From contig CAXHSH010001423.1 of assembly GCA_964019135.1 (NCBI GenBank), positions 88,650 to 152,649 on the forward strand: 64,000 bases of DNA, written 5' to 3'. Numbering within the stretch: position 1 is the stretch's first letter; each line of letters begins with the position of its first letter. Position numbers and translations under genes: made by a program. Below the pieces are notes generated by a model that saw nothing but the letters and a program-made list of their open reading frames with translations, was not told where the DNA came from and did not search any database. Below, piece by piece: positions 52,001 through 62,835 of the stretch. This stretch comes from Arenicola marina. Lineage: Eukaryota; Annelida; Polychaeta; Arenicolidae.

Positions 52001-53710
52001 CGGTCTCAATGCCAAACGCATTGCCTGTGGCACCGCCTGTCCAAATGCCAACCGCAGGGACTGTGGCACCGCCGGTCCCAATACCAACCGCAGGGCCTGT
52101 GGCACCGCTGGTCCCAATGCCAACCGCAGGGCCTGTGGCACCGCCTGCCCTAATGCCAACCGCAGGGCCTGTGGCATCGCCGCTCCCAATGCCAACCGCA
52201 GGGCCTGTGGCACCGCCGGTCCCAATGCCAACCGCCGGTCTCAATGCCAACCCGCAGGGCCTGTGGCACCGCCAGTCCCAATGCCAACCGCAGGGCCTGT
52301 GGCATCGGCGGTCCCAATGCCAACCGTAGGGCCTGTCGCACCGCCGGTCCCAATTCCAACCGCAGGGCCTTTGGCACCGCCGGTCCCAATTCCAACCGCA
52401 GGGCCTGTCGCACCGCCGGTCCCAATTCCAACCTCAGGGCCTGTGGCACCGCCGGTCCCAATGCCAATCGCAGGGCCTGTGACATCGCCTGTCCCAATGT
52501 CAACCGCAGGGACTGTGGCGTCGCCGGTCCCAATGCCAACCGCAGGGCCTGTGGCACCGCCGGTCCCAGTGCCAACCGCAAGGCCTTTGGCATCGCCGGT
52601 CCCAATGCCAACCGCGGGGCCTGTGGCATCGCCGGTCCCAATGCCAACCGCAGGGACTGTGGCATCGCCGGTCCCAAGCCAACCGCAGGCCTTGTGACAC
52701 CGCCGGTCCCAATGCCAACCGGAGGGCCTGTGGCACCGCCTGTCCTAATGCCAACCGCAGTCTCTGTGGCACCGCCGCCCCCAATGCCAACCGCAGGGCC
52801 TGTGACACCGCCTGCCCCAATGCCAACCGCAGGGACTGTGGCACCGCCTGCCCTAATGCCAACCGCAGGGCCTGTGGCATCGCCGCCCCCAATGCCAACC
52901 GCAGGGCCTGTGGCACCGCCGGTCCCAATGTCAACGACATTGCCTGTGGCACCGCCTGTCCCAATGCCAACCGCATGGCCTGTGGCATCGCTGGTCCCAA
53001 TGCCAACTGCAGGGCCTGTGGCACCGCCGGTCCCAATTCCAACCACAGCGCCTGTGACACCGCCGGGCCCAATGCCAACCGCTGGGACTGTGGCACCGCC
53101 GGTCCCGATACCAACCGCAGGGCCTGTGGCATCGCCGGTCTCAATGCCAACCGCAGGGCCTGTGGCACCGCCTGTCCTAATGCCAACCGCCGGTCCCAAT
53201 GCCAACCCGCAGGGCCTTTGGCACCGCCAGTCCCAATGCCAACCGCAGGGCCTGTGGCATCGGCGGTCCCAATGCCAACCGCAGGGCCTGTCGCACCGCC
53301 GGTCCCAATTCCAACCGCAGGGCCTTTGGCACCGCCGGTCCCAATTCCAACCGCAGGGCCGGTCGCACCGCCGGTCCCAATTCCAACCGCAGGGCCTGTG
53401 GCACCGCCGGTCCCAATGCCAATCGCAGGGCCTGTGACATCGCCCGTCCCAATGTCAACCGCAGGGACTGTGGCGTCGCCGGTCCCAATGCCAATCGCAG
53501 GTCCTGTGGCACCGCCGGTCCCAATGCCAATCGCAGGGCCTGTGACATCGCCTGTCCCAATGTCAACCGCAGGGACTGTGGCGTCGCCGGTCCCAATGCC
53601 AACCGCAGGGCCTGTGGCACCGCCGGTCCCAGTGCCAACCGCAAGGCCTTTGGCATCGCCGGTCCCAATGCCAACCGCGGGGCCTGTGGCATCGCCGGTC
53701 CCAATGCCAA
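44700..53710. repeat. 4.5-kb tandem duplication inside the array
   Basis: 44700-49204 is repeated directly at 49205-53710. The offset is 4,505 bases at both ends and 4,613 in the middle, so three units were gained and later lost relative to each other. Both copies carry the same rare frame-breaking forms: CCCAATCCAACCGCAGGCCC (46494 and 51107), GTCCCAAGCCAACC (48058 and 52671) and AACCCGCAGG (47635 and 52248). Confidence 0.85.
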
Positions 53711-54120
53711 CCGCAGGGACTGTGGCATCGCCGGTCCCAAGCCAACCGCAGGCCTTGTGACACCGCCGGTCCCAATGCCAACCGCAGGGCCTGTGGCATC
53801 GCCGGTCCCAAAGCCAACCGCAAGGACTTTGGCACCGTCGGTCCCAATGCCAACCGCAGGGCCTGTGGCACCGCCTGTCCCAATGCCAACCGCAGGGTCT
53901 GTGGCATCGCCGGGCCCAATGCCAACCGCAGGTTATGTGGCACCGCTGGTCCCAATGCCAACCGCAGGGCCTGTGGCACCGCTGGTCCCAATGCCAACCC
54001 GCAGGGCCTGTGGCATCGGCGGTCCCAATGCCAACCGCAGGGCCTGTCGCACCGCCGGTCCGAATGCCAACCACAGGGCCGGTGGCACCGCCGGTCCCAA
54101 TTCCAACCGCAGGGCCTGTG

Positions 54121-55776
54121 GCACCGCCGGTCCCAATGCCAACCGCAGGGCCTGTGACACCGCCTGTCCCAATGCCAACCGCAGGGTCTGTGGCATGGCC
54201 GGTCCCAATGCCAACCGCAGGGACTGTGGCACCGCCGGTCCCAATGCCAACCGCAAGGCCTGTGGCACCGCCGGTCCCAATGCCAACCGCAGGGTCTGTG
54301 GCATCGCCGGTCCCAATGCCAACCGGAGGGCCTGTGGCACCGCCTGTCCCGATGCCAACCGCAGGGCCTGTGGCCCCGCCGGTCCCAATGCCAACCGCAG
54401 GGCCTGTGGCACCGCCGGTCCCAATGCCAACCGGAGGGCATGTGGCATCGCCGGTCCCAATGGCAACCGCAGGGACTGTGGCACCGCTGGTCCCAATACC
54501 AACCGCAGGGCCTGTGGCACCGCTTGTCCCAATGCCAACAGCAGGGCCTGTGGCACCGCCTGTCCTAATGCCAACCGCAGGGCCTGTGGCATCGCCGCCC
54601 CCAATGCCAACCGCAGGGCCTGTGACACCGCCTGGCCCAATGCCAACCGCAGGGACTGTGGCACCGCCGGTCCCAATGCCAACCGTAGGGCCTGTGACAC
54701 CGCCTGTCCCAATGCCAACCGCAGGGTCTGTGGCATGGCCGGTCCCAATGCCAACCGCAGGGACTGTGGCACCGCCGGTCCCAATGCCAACCGCAGGGCC
54801 TGTGGCACCGCCGGTCCCAATGCCAACCGCAGGGTCTGTGGCATCGCCGGTCCCAATGCCAACCGGAGGGCCTGTGGCACCGCCTGTCCCGATGCCAACC
54901 GCAGGGCCTGTGGCCCCGCCGGTCCCAATGCCAACCGCAGGGCCTGTGGCACCGCCGGTCCCAATGCCAACCGGAGGGCATGTGGCATCGCCGGTCCCAA
55001 TGGCAACCGCAGGGACTGTGGCACCGCTGGTCCCAATACCAACCGCAGGGCCTGTGGCACCGCTTGTCCCAATGCCAACAGCAGGGCCTGTGGCACCGCC
55101 TGTCCTAATGCCAACCGCAGGGCCTGTGGCATCGCCGCCCCCAATGCCAACCGCAGGGCCTGTGACACCGCCTGGCCCAATGCCAACCGCAGGGACTGTG
55201 GCACCGCCGGTCCCAATGCCAACCGTAGGGCCTGTGACACCGCCTGTCCCAATGCCAACCGCAGGGTCTGTGGCATGGCCGGTCCCAATGCCAACCGCAG
55301 GGACTGTGGCACCGCCGGTCCCAATGCCAACCGCAGGGACTGTGGCACCGCCGGTCCCAATGCCAACCGCAGGGTCTGTGGCATCGCCGGTCCCAATGCC
55401 AACCGGAGGGCCTGTGGCACCGCCTGTCCCAATGCCAACCGCAGGGCCTGTGGCCCCGCCGGTCCCAATGCCAACCGCAGGGCCTGTGGCACCGCCTGTC
55501 CCAATGCCAACCGCAGGGCCTGTGGCCCCGCCGGTCCCAATGCCAACCGGAGGGCATGTGGCATCGCCGGTCCCAATGGCAACCGCAGGGACTGTGGCAC
55601 CGCCGGTCCCAATACCAACCGCAGGGCCTGTGGCACCGCTTGTCCCAATGCCAACAGCAGGGCCTGTGGCACCGCCTGTCCTAATGCCAAAAGCAGGGCC
55701 TGTGGCATTGCCGCCCCCAATGCCAACCGCAGGGCCTGTGACACCGCCTGCCCCAATGCCAACCGCAGGGACTGTG
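54121..55776. repeat. 540-bp higher-order repeat, three copies
   Basis: Fifteen-monomer blocks start at 54121, 54661 and 55201, each with the rare GTGGCATGGCC unit (54190, 54730, 55270) and the ATGGCAACCGCAGG unit. The third block is 576 bp, having gained one monomer. Confidence 0.85.
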
Positions 55777-55849
55777 GCATTGCCGCCCCCAATGCCAACC
55801 GCAGGGCCTGTGACACCGCCTGCCCCAATGCCAACCGCAGGGCCTGTGG

Positions 55850-57220
55850 CATCGCCGCCCCCAATGCCAACCGCAGGGCCTGTGGCACCGGCGGTCCCAA
55901 TGCCAACCGTAGGGCCTGTGGCACCGCCGGTAGCAATTCCAACCGCAGGGCCTGTGACACCGCCGGTCCCAATGCCAACCGCAGGGCCTGTCGCACCGCC
56001 GGTCCGAATGCCAACCACAAGGCCTGTGGCGCCGCCGGTCCCAATTCCAACCACAAGGCCTGTGGCACCGCCTGTCCCAATGCCAACCGCAGGGTCTGTG
56101 GCATCGCCGGTCCCAATGCCAACCGCAGGGACTGTGGCACCGCCGGTCCCAAGGCCAACCGCAGGGCCTGTGGCACCGCCTGTCCCAATGCCAACCACAG
56201 GGCCTGTGGCATCGCCGGTCCCAATGCCAACCGGAGGGCCTGTGGCACCGCCGGTCCCAATGCCAACCGCAGGGCCTGTGGCCCCGCCGGTCCCAATGCC
56301 AACCGCACGGCCTGTGGCACCGCCTGTCCCAATGCCAACCGCAGGGCCTGTGGCCCCGCCGGTCCCAATGCCAAACGCAGGGCCTGTGGCACCGCCGGTC
56401 CCAATGCCAACCGCAGGGCATGTGGCATCGCCGGTCCCAATGGCAACCGCAGGGACTGTGGCACCGCCGGTCCCAATACCAACCGCAGGGCCTGTGGCAC
56501 CGCTTGTCCCAATGCCAACAGCAGGGCCTGTGGCACCGCCTGTCCTAATGCCAACCGCAGGGCCTGTGGCATCGCCGCCCCCAATGCCAACCGCAGGGCC
56601 TGTGGCACCGGCGGTCCCAATGCCAACCGTAGGGCCTGTGGCACCGCCGGTAGCAATTCCAACCGCAGGGCCTGTGACACCGCCGGTCCCAATGCCAATC
56701 GCAGGGCCTGTCGCACCGCCGGTCCGAATGCCAACCACAAGGCCTGTGGCGCCGCCGGTCCCAATTCCAACCACAAGGCCTGTGGCACCGCCTGTCCCAA
56801 TGCCAACCGCAGGGTCTGTGGCATCGCCGGTCCCAATGCCAACCGCAGGGACTGTGGCACCGCCGGTCCCAAGGCCAACCGCAGGGCCTGTGGCACCGCC
56901 TGTCCCAATGCCAACCACAGGGCCTGTGGCATGGCCGGTCCCAATGCCAACCGGAGGGCCTGTGGCACCGCCGGTCCCAATGCCAACCGCAGGGCCTGTG
57001 GCCCCGCCGGTCCCAATGCCAACCGCAGGGCCTGTGGCACCGCCTGCCCCAATGCCAACCGCAGGGACTGTGGCACCGCCGGTCCTAATGCCAACCGCCG
57101 GGCCTGTGGCATCGCCGCCCTCAATGCCAACCGCAGGGCCTGTGGCACCGCCGGTCCAAATGTCAACGACAGGGCCTGTGGCACCGCCTGTCCCAATGAC
57201 AACCGCATGGCCTGTGGCAT
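55850..57220. repeat. 720-bp higher-order repeat, two copies
   Basis: The block beginning near 55850 (CACCGGCGGTCCC, then GGTAGCAATTCC, then GGCGCCGCCGG) recurs from about 56570 with an offset of 720 bases, 20 monomers. Confidence 0.75.
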
Positions 57221-60200
57221 CGCTGGTCCCAATGGCAACTGGCGGGCCTGTTGCACCGCTTGTCCCAATGCCAACCGCAGGGCCTGTGGCACCGCCGGTC
57301 CCAGTGCCAACCGCATGGCCTGTGGCATCGCTGGTCCCAATGCCAACTGCAGGGCTTGTTGCACCGCCGGTCCCAATGCCAACCGCAGGGCCTGTGGCAC
57401 CGCCGGTCCCAATGCCAACCGGAGGGCCTGTGGCACCGACTCTCCCAATGCCAACCGCAGGGCCTGTGGCCCCGCCGGTCCCAATGCCAAACGCAGGGCC
57501 TGTGGCACCGCCGGTCCGAATGCCAACCGCAGGGCATGTGGCATCGGCGGTCCCAATGCCAACCGCAGGGCCTGTCGCACCGCCGGTCCGAATACCAACC
57601 ACAGGGCCTGTGGCACCGCCGGTCCGAATTCCAACCACAGGGCCTGTGACACCGCCGGTCCCAATGCCAACCGCAGGGCCTGTGGCATCGCCGGTCCCAA
57701 TGCCAACCGCAGGGCGTTTGACACCACCGATCCCAATGCCAACCGCAGGGCCTGTGGCACCGCCGGTCCCAATGCCAACCGGAGGGGCAGTGGCACCGCC
57801 GGTCCCAATGCCAACCGTAGGGCCTGTGGCACCGCTGGTCCCAATGCCAACCACAGGGCCTGTGGCATCGTCGGACCCAATGCCAACCGCAGGGACTGTG
57901 GCATCGCCGGTCCCAATGCCAACCGCAGGGCCTGTGGCATCGCCGGTCCCAAAGCCGACTGCAGGGACTTTGGCACCGCCGGTCCCAATGCCAACCGCAG
58001 GGCCTGTGGCACCGCCTGTCCCAATGCCAACCGCCGGGTCTTTGGCATCGCCGGTCCCAATGCCAACCGCTGGGCCTGTGGCATCGCCGGCCCCAATGCC
58101 AACCGCAAGGCCTGTCGCATCGCCGGTCCCAATGCCAACCGCAGGGCCTGTGGCATCGCCGGTCCCAAAGCCAACTGCAGGGACTTTGGCACCGCCGGTC
58201 CCAATGCCAACCGCAGGGCCTGTGGCACCGCCTGTCTTAATGCCAACCGCAGGGACTGTGGCACCGCCTGTCCTAATGCCAACCGCAGGGCCTGTGGCAC
58301 CGCCTGTCCCAATGCCAACCGCAGGGCCTGTGACACCACCGGTCCCAATGCCAACCACAGGGCCTGTGGCATCGCCGGTCCCAAAGCCAACCGCAGGGCC
58401 TGTGGCACCGCCGGTCCGAATGCCAACCACAAGGCCTGTGGCGCCGCCGGTCCCAATTCCAACCACAGGGCCTGTGGCACCGCCTGTCCCAATGCCAACC
58501 GCAGGGTCTGTGGCATCGCCGGTCCCAATGCCAACCGCAGGGACTGTGGCACCGCCGGTCCCAATGCCAACCGCAGGGCCTGTGGCACCGCCTGTCCCAA
58601 TGCCAACCGCAGGGCCTGTGGCATCGCCGGTCCCAATGCCAACCGGAGGGCCTGTGGCACCGCCTGTCCCAATGCCAACCGCAGGGCCTGTGGCCCCGCC
58701 GGTCCCAATGCCAACCGCAGGGCCTGTGGCACCGCCTGTCCCAATGCCAACCGCAGGGCCTGTGGCCCCGCCGGTCCCAATGCCAAACGCAGGGCCTGTG
58801 GCACCGCCGGTCCCAATGCCAACCGCAGGGCATGTGGCATCGCCGGTCCCAATGGCAACCGCAGGGACTGTGGCACCGCCGGTCCCAATACCAACCGCAG
58901 GGCCTGTGGCACCGCTTGTCCCAATGCCAACAGCAGGGCCTGTGGCACCGCCTGTCCTAATGCCAACCGCAGGGCCTGTGGCATCGCCGCCCCCAATGCC
59001 AACGGCAGGGCCTGTGACACCGCCTGCCCCAATGCCAACCGCAGGGACTGTGGCACCGCCTGTCCTAATGCCAACCGTGGGGCCTGTGGCATCGCCGCCC
59101 CCAATGCCAACCGCAGGGCCTGTGGCACCGCCGGTCCCAATGTCAACGACAGGGCCTGTGGCACCGCCTGTCCCAATGACAACCGCATGGCCTGTGGCAT
59201 CGCTGGTCCCAATGGCAACTGGAGGGACTGTTGCACCGCCTGTCCTAATGCCAACCGCAGGGCCTGTGGCATGGCCGCCCCCAATGCCAACGGCATGGCC
59301 TGTGACACCGCCTGCCCCAATGCCAACCGCAGGGACTGTGGCACCGCCGGTCCTAATGCCAACCGCAGGGCCTGTGGCATCGCTGCCCTCAATGCCAACC
59401 GCAGGGCCTGTGGCACCGCCGGTCCCAATGTCAACGACAGGGCCTGTGGCACCGCCTGTCCCAATGACAACCGCATGGCCTGTGGCGTCGCTGGTCCCAA
59501 TGGCAACTGGCGGGCCTGTTGCACCGCCTGTCCCAATGCCAACCGCAGGGCCTGTGGCACCGCCGGTCCCAGTGCCAACCGCATGGCCTGCGGCATCGCT
59601 GGTCCCAATGCCAACTGCAGGGCTTGTTGCACCGCCGGTCCCAATGCCAACCGCAGGGCCTGTGGCACCGCCGGTCCCAATGCCAACCAGAGGGTCTGTG
59701 GCACCGACTCTCCCAATGCCAACCGCAGGGCCTGTGGCCCCGCCGGTCCCAATGCCAAACGCAGGGCCTGTGGCACCGCCTGTCCCAATGCCAACCGCAG
59801 GGCCTGTGGCCCCGCCGGTCCCAATGCCAACCGCAGGGCCTGTGGCACCGCCTGTCCCAATGCCAACCGCAGGGCCTGTGGCCCCGCCGGTCCCAATGCC
59901 AAACGCAGGGCCTGTGGCACCGCCGGTCCCAATGCCAACCGCAGGGCATGTGGCATCGCCGGTCCCAATGGCAACCGCAGGGACTGTGGCACCGCCGGTC
60001 CCAATACCAACCGCAGGGCCTGTGGCACCGCTTGTCCCAATGCCAACAGCAGGGCCTGTGGCACCGCCTGTCCTAATGCCAACCGCAGGGCCTGTGGCAT
60101 CGCCGCCCCCAATGCCAACGGCAGGGCCTGTGACACCGCCTGCCCCAATGCCAACCGCAGGGACTGTGGCACCGCCTGTCCTAATGCCAACCGTAGGGCC

Positions 60201-61060
60201 TGTGGCATCGCCGCCCCCAATGCCAACCGCAGGGCCTGTGGCACCGCCGGTCCCAATGTCAACGACAGGGCCTGTGGCACCGCCTGTCCCAATGACAACC
60301 GCATGGCCTGTGGCATCGCTGGTCCCAATGGCAACTGGAGGGCCTGTTGCACCGCCTGTCCTAATGCCAACCGCAGGGCCTGTGGCATGGCCGCCCCCAA
60401 TGCCAACGGCATGGCCTGTGACACCGCCTGCCCCAATGCCAACCGCAGGGACTGTGGCACCGCCGGTCCTAATGCCAACCGCAGGGCCTGTGGCATCGCT
60501 GCCCTCAATGCCAACCGCAAGGCCTGTGGCACCGCCGGTCCCAATGTCAACGACAGGGCCTGTGGCACCGCCTGTCCCAATGACAACCGCATGGCCTGTG
60601 GCATCGCTGGTCCCAATGGCAACTGGCGGGCCTGTTGCACCGCCTGTCCCAATGCCAACCGCAGGGCCTGTGGCACCGCCGGTCCCAGTGCCAACCGCAT
60701 GGCCTGCGGCATCGCTGGTCCCAATGCCAACTGCAGGGCTTGTTGCACCGCCGGTCCCAATGCCAACCGCAGGGCCTGTGGCACCGCCGGTCCCAATGCC
60801 AACCGGAGGGCCTGTGGCACCGACTCTCCCAATGCCAACCGCAGGGCCTGTGGCCCCGCCGGTCCCAATGCCAAACGCAGGGCCTGTGGTACCGCCGGTC
60901 CCAATGCCAACCGCAGGGCATGTGGCATCGGCGGTTCCAATGCCAACCGCAGGGCCTGTCGCACCGCCGGTCCGAATACCAACCACAGGGCCTGTGGCAC
61001 CGCCGGTCCGAATTCCAACCACAGGGCCTGTGACACCGCCGGTCCCAATGCCAACCGCAG
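57060..61060. repeat. Higher-order repeat with 2,268- and 1,116-bp periods
   Basis: The marker monomers GTCAACGACAGG, AATGACAACCGCATGG and GGCAACTGGCGG occur together at about 57160-57250, 59420-59520 and 60540-60640. Offsets are 2,268 and 1,116 bases (63 and 31 monomers). A related partial set lies at 59130-59230 and 60250-60345. Confidence 0.75.
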
Positions 61061-62256
61061 GGCCTGTGGCATCGCCGGTCCCAATGCCAACCGCAGGGCG
61101 TTTGACACCACCGATCCCAATGCCAACCGCAGGGCCTGTGGCACCGCCGGTCCCAATGCCAACCGGAGGGGCAGTGGCACCGCCTGTCCCAATGCCAACC
61201 GTAGGGCCTGTGGCACCGCCGGTCCCAATGCCAACCGCAGGGCCTGTGGCACCGCCTGTCCCAATGCCAACCGCCTGGTCTTTGGCATCGCCGGTCCCAA
61301 TGCCAACCGCTGGGCCTGTGGCATCGCCGGCCCCAATGCCAACCGCAAGGCCTGTCGCATCGCCGATCCCAATGCCAACCGCAGGGCCTGTGGCATCGCC
61401 GGTCCCAAAGCCAACTGCAGGGACTTTGGCACCGCCGGTCCCAATGCCAACCGCAGGGCCTGTGGCACCGCCTGTCTTAATGCCAACCGCAGGGACTGTG
61501 GCACCGCCTGTCCTAATGCCAACCGCAGGGCCTGTGGCACCGCCTGTCCAAATGCTAACCGCTTGGCCTGTGGCATCGCTGGTCCCAATGCCAACTGCAG
61601 GGCCTGTTGCACCGCCGGTCCCAATGCCAACCGCAGGGTCTGTGGCACCGCCGGTCCCAATGCCAACCGGAGGGCCAGTGGCACCGACTGTCCCAATGCC
61701 AACCGCAGGGCCTGTGGCCCCGCCGGTCCCAATGCCAAACGCAGGGCCTGTGGCACCGCCGATCCCAATGCCAACCGCCGGGCCTGTGGCATCGCCGGTC
61801 CCAATGCCAACCGCAGGGCCTGTGACACCACCGGTCCCAATGCCAACCACAGGGCCTGTGGCATCGCCGGTCCCAAAGCCAACCGCAGGGCCTGTGACAC
61901 CGCCTGTCCCAATGCCAACCGCAGGGCCTGTGGCACCGCTGGGCCTGTGGCAACGCCGGTCCCAATGCCAACAGCAGGGCCTGTGGCACCGCCTGTCCCA
62001 ATGCCAACCGCATGGACTGTGGCACCGCCGGTCCCAATGCCAACCGCAGCGCATGTGGCACCGCCGGTCCCAATGCCAACCGCATGGACTGTGGCACCGC
62101 CGGTCCCAATGTCAACGGCAGGGCTATGGCTCCGCCGGTCCCAATGCCAACCGCATGGACTGTGGCACCGCCGGTCCCGGTCCTGGTCGCCACCAAGCCA
62201 GAAGTTTGTATGCAGCGGTAAATGATCTGTAAAGGATGTAACCAACGTAACGTGAA

Positions 62257-62835
62257 CAATAATAAATAAATAAAAATAACAATAATACTATCAATAACAA
62301 GAATAGATAAATAATAATAACAATAATAATAATAACCATAATGAATAAATAATAATGATGAATAAATTATAATGATTAATAAATAATAATGATGAATAAA
62401 TACTAATACCAATAATAAATAAATATTAAAACAATAATGAATAAATGATAATGATGAATAAATAATAATAACAATGATAATAATAATACTACTAATACCA
62501 ATAATAAATAAGTAATAATAGCCATAATAATAAATAATAATAACAATAATGAATAAATAATAATAACAATAATACTACTTATACCAGTAATGAATAAATA
62601 ATAAGAGCAATAATAATAATAATAACAATAATGAATAAATAATAATAACTATAATAATAATAATGCTAATACCAATAATACATCAATATTATTAACAATA
62701 ATAATACTAATAATAAATAAATGATACAACAATAATAATAATGACAATAATGAATAAATAATACTAACAATGATGATACTTATGAAAATAATACATGAGT
62801 AATGATAACAATGATAATAATAACAATAAATAATC
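62257..62835. repeat. AT-rich AAT/AATAAC/AATGAATAAAT microsatellite
   Basis: About 580 bp made almost only of AATAAT, AATAAC, AATGAATAAAT and ACTAATACC blocks. It lies just beyond the 36-bp array. Stop codons are frequent and the open frames here are chance. Confidence 0.95.

Larger units (their letters stand above)
53999..61940. repeat. Indel-free distal tract with four overlapping giant open frames
   Basis: About 220 monomers in a row keep exact 36-bp phase, whereas frame slips are frequent to the left. As a result four frames stay open over about 8.1 kb: plus 53199-62225 (3,008 codons), plus 53935-62232 (2,765), minus 52500-62054 (3,184) and minus 53933-62245 (2,770). The GLWHRR plus frame is closed by TGTGAC units (TGA) and the WHWDRR minus frame by CCTAATGCC units (TAG on minus). 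Equal openness of both strands, no signal peptide and no splice context argue against real proteins. Confidence 0.8.
8875..62180. repeat. 53-kb array of a 36-bp GC-rich minisatellite
   Basis: About 1,480 tandem units. A canonical unit is 54797-54832; its core is CACCGCCGGTCCCAATGCC, flanked by GGCCTGTGG and AACCGCAG. Composition is 26 of 36 G or C (15 C, 11 G), with three CpGs and one CCGG per unit. Recurrent variants include GGACTGTGG, CATCGCC, CCTGTCC, GGTAGCAATTCC, CCGAATGCC, CCAATACC, AACCACAG, and the 37-bp CCGTAGGGGCC form. The consensus has no stop in any frame. It reads PVAPPVPMPTAG, ACGTAGPNANRR or GLWHRRSQCQPQ on plus, and VGIGTGGATGPA, RLALGPAVPQAL or WHWDRRCHRPCG on minus. The array starts abruptly after unique DNA and ends near CGGTCCCGGTCCTGG. 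I do not annotate its open frames as genes. Confidence 0.97.

Noticed and set aside
8875-62180. CRISPR array
   Set aside because: Units are directly adjacent with no unique spacers, and the setting is eukaryotic.
62257-62835. Plus-strand AATAAA hexamers as polyadenylation signals
   Set aside because: They are part of the AT-rich microsatellite and occur many times without an upstream gene.
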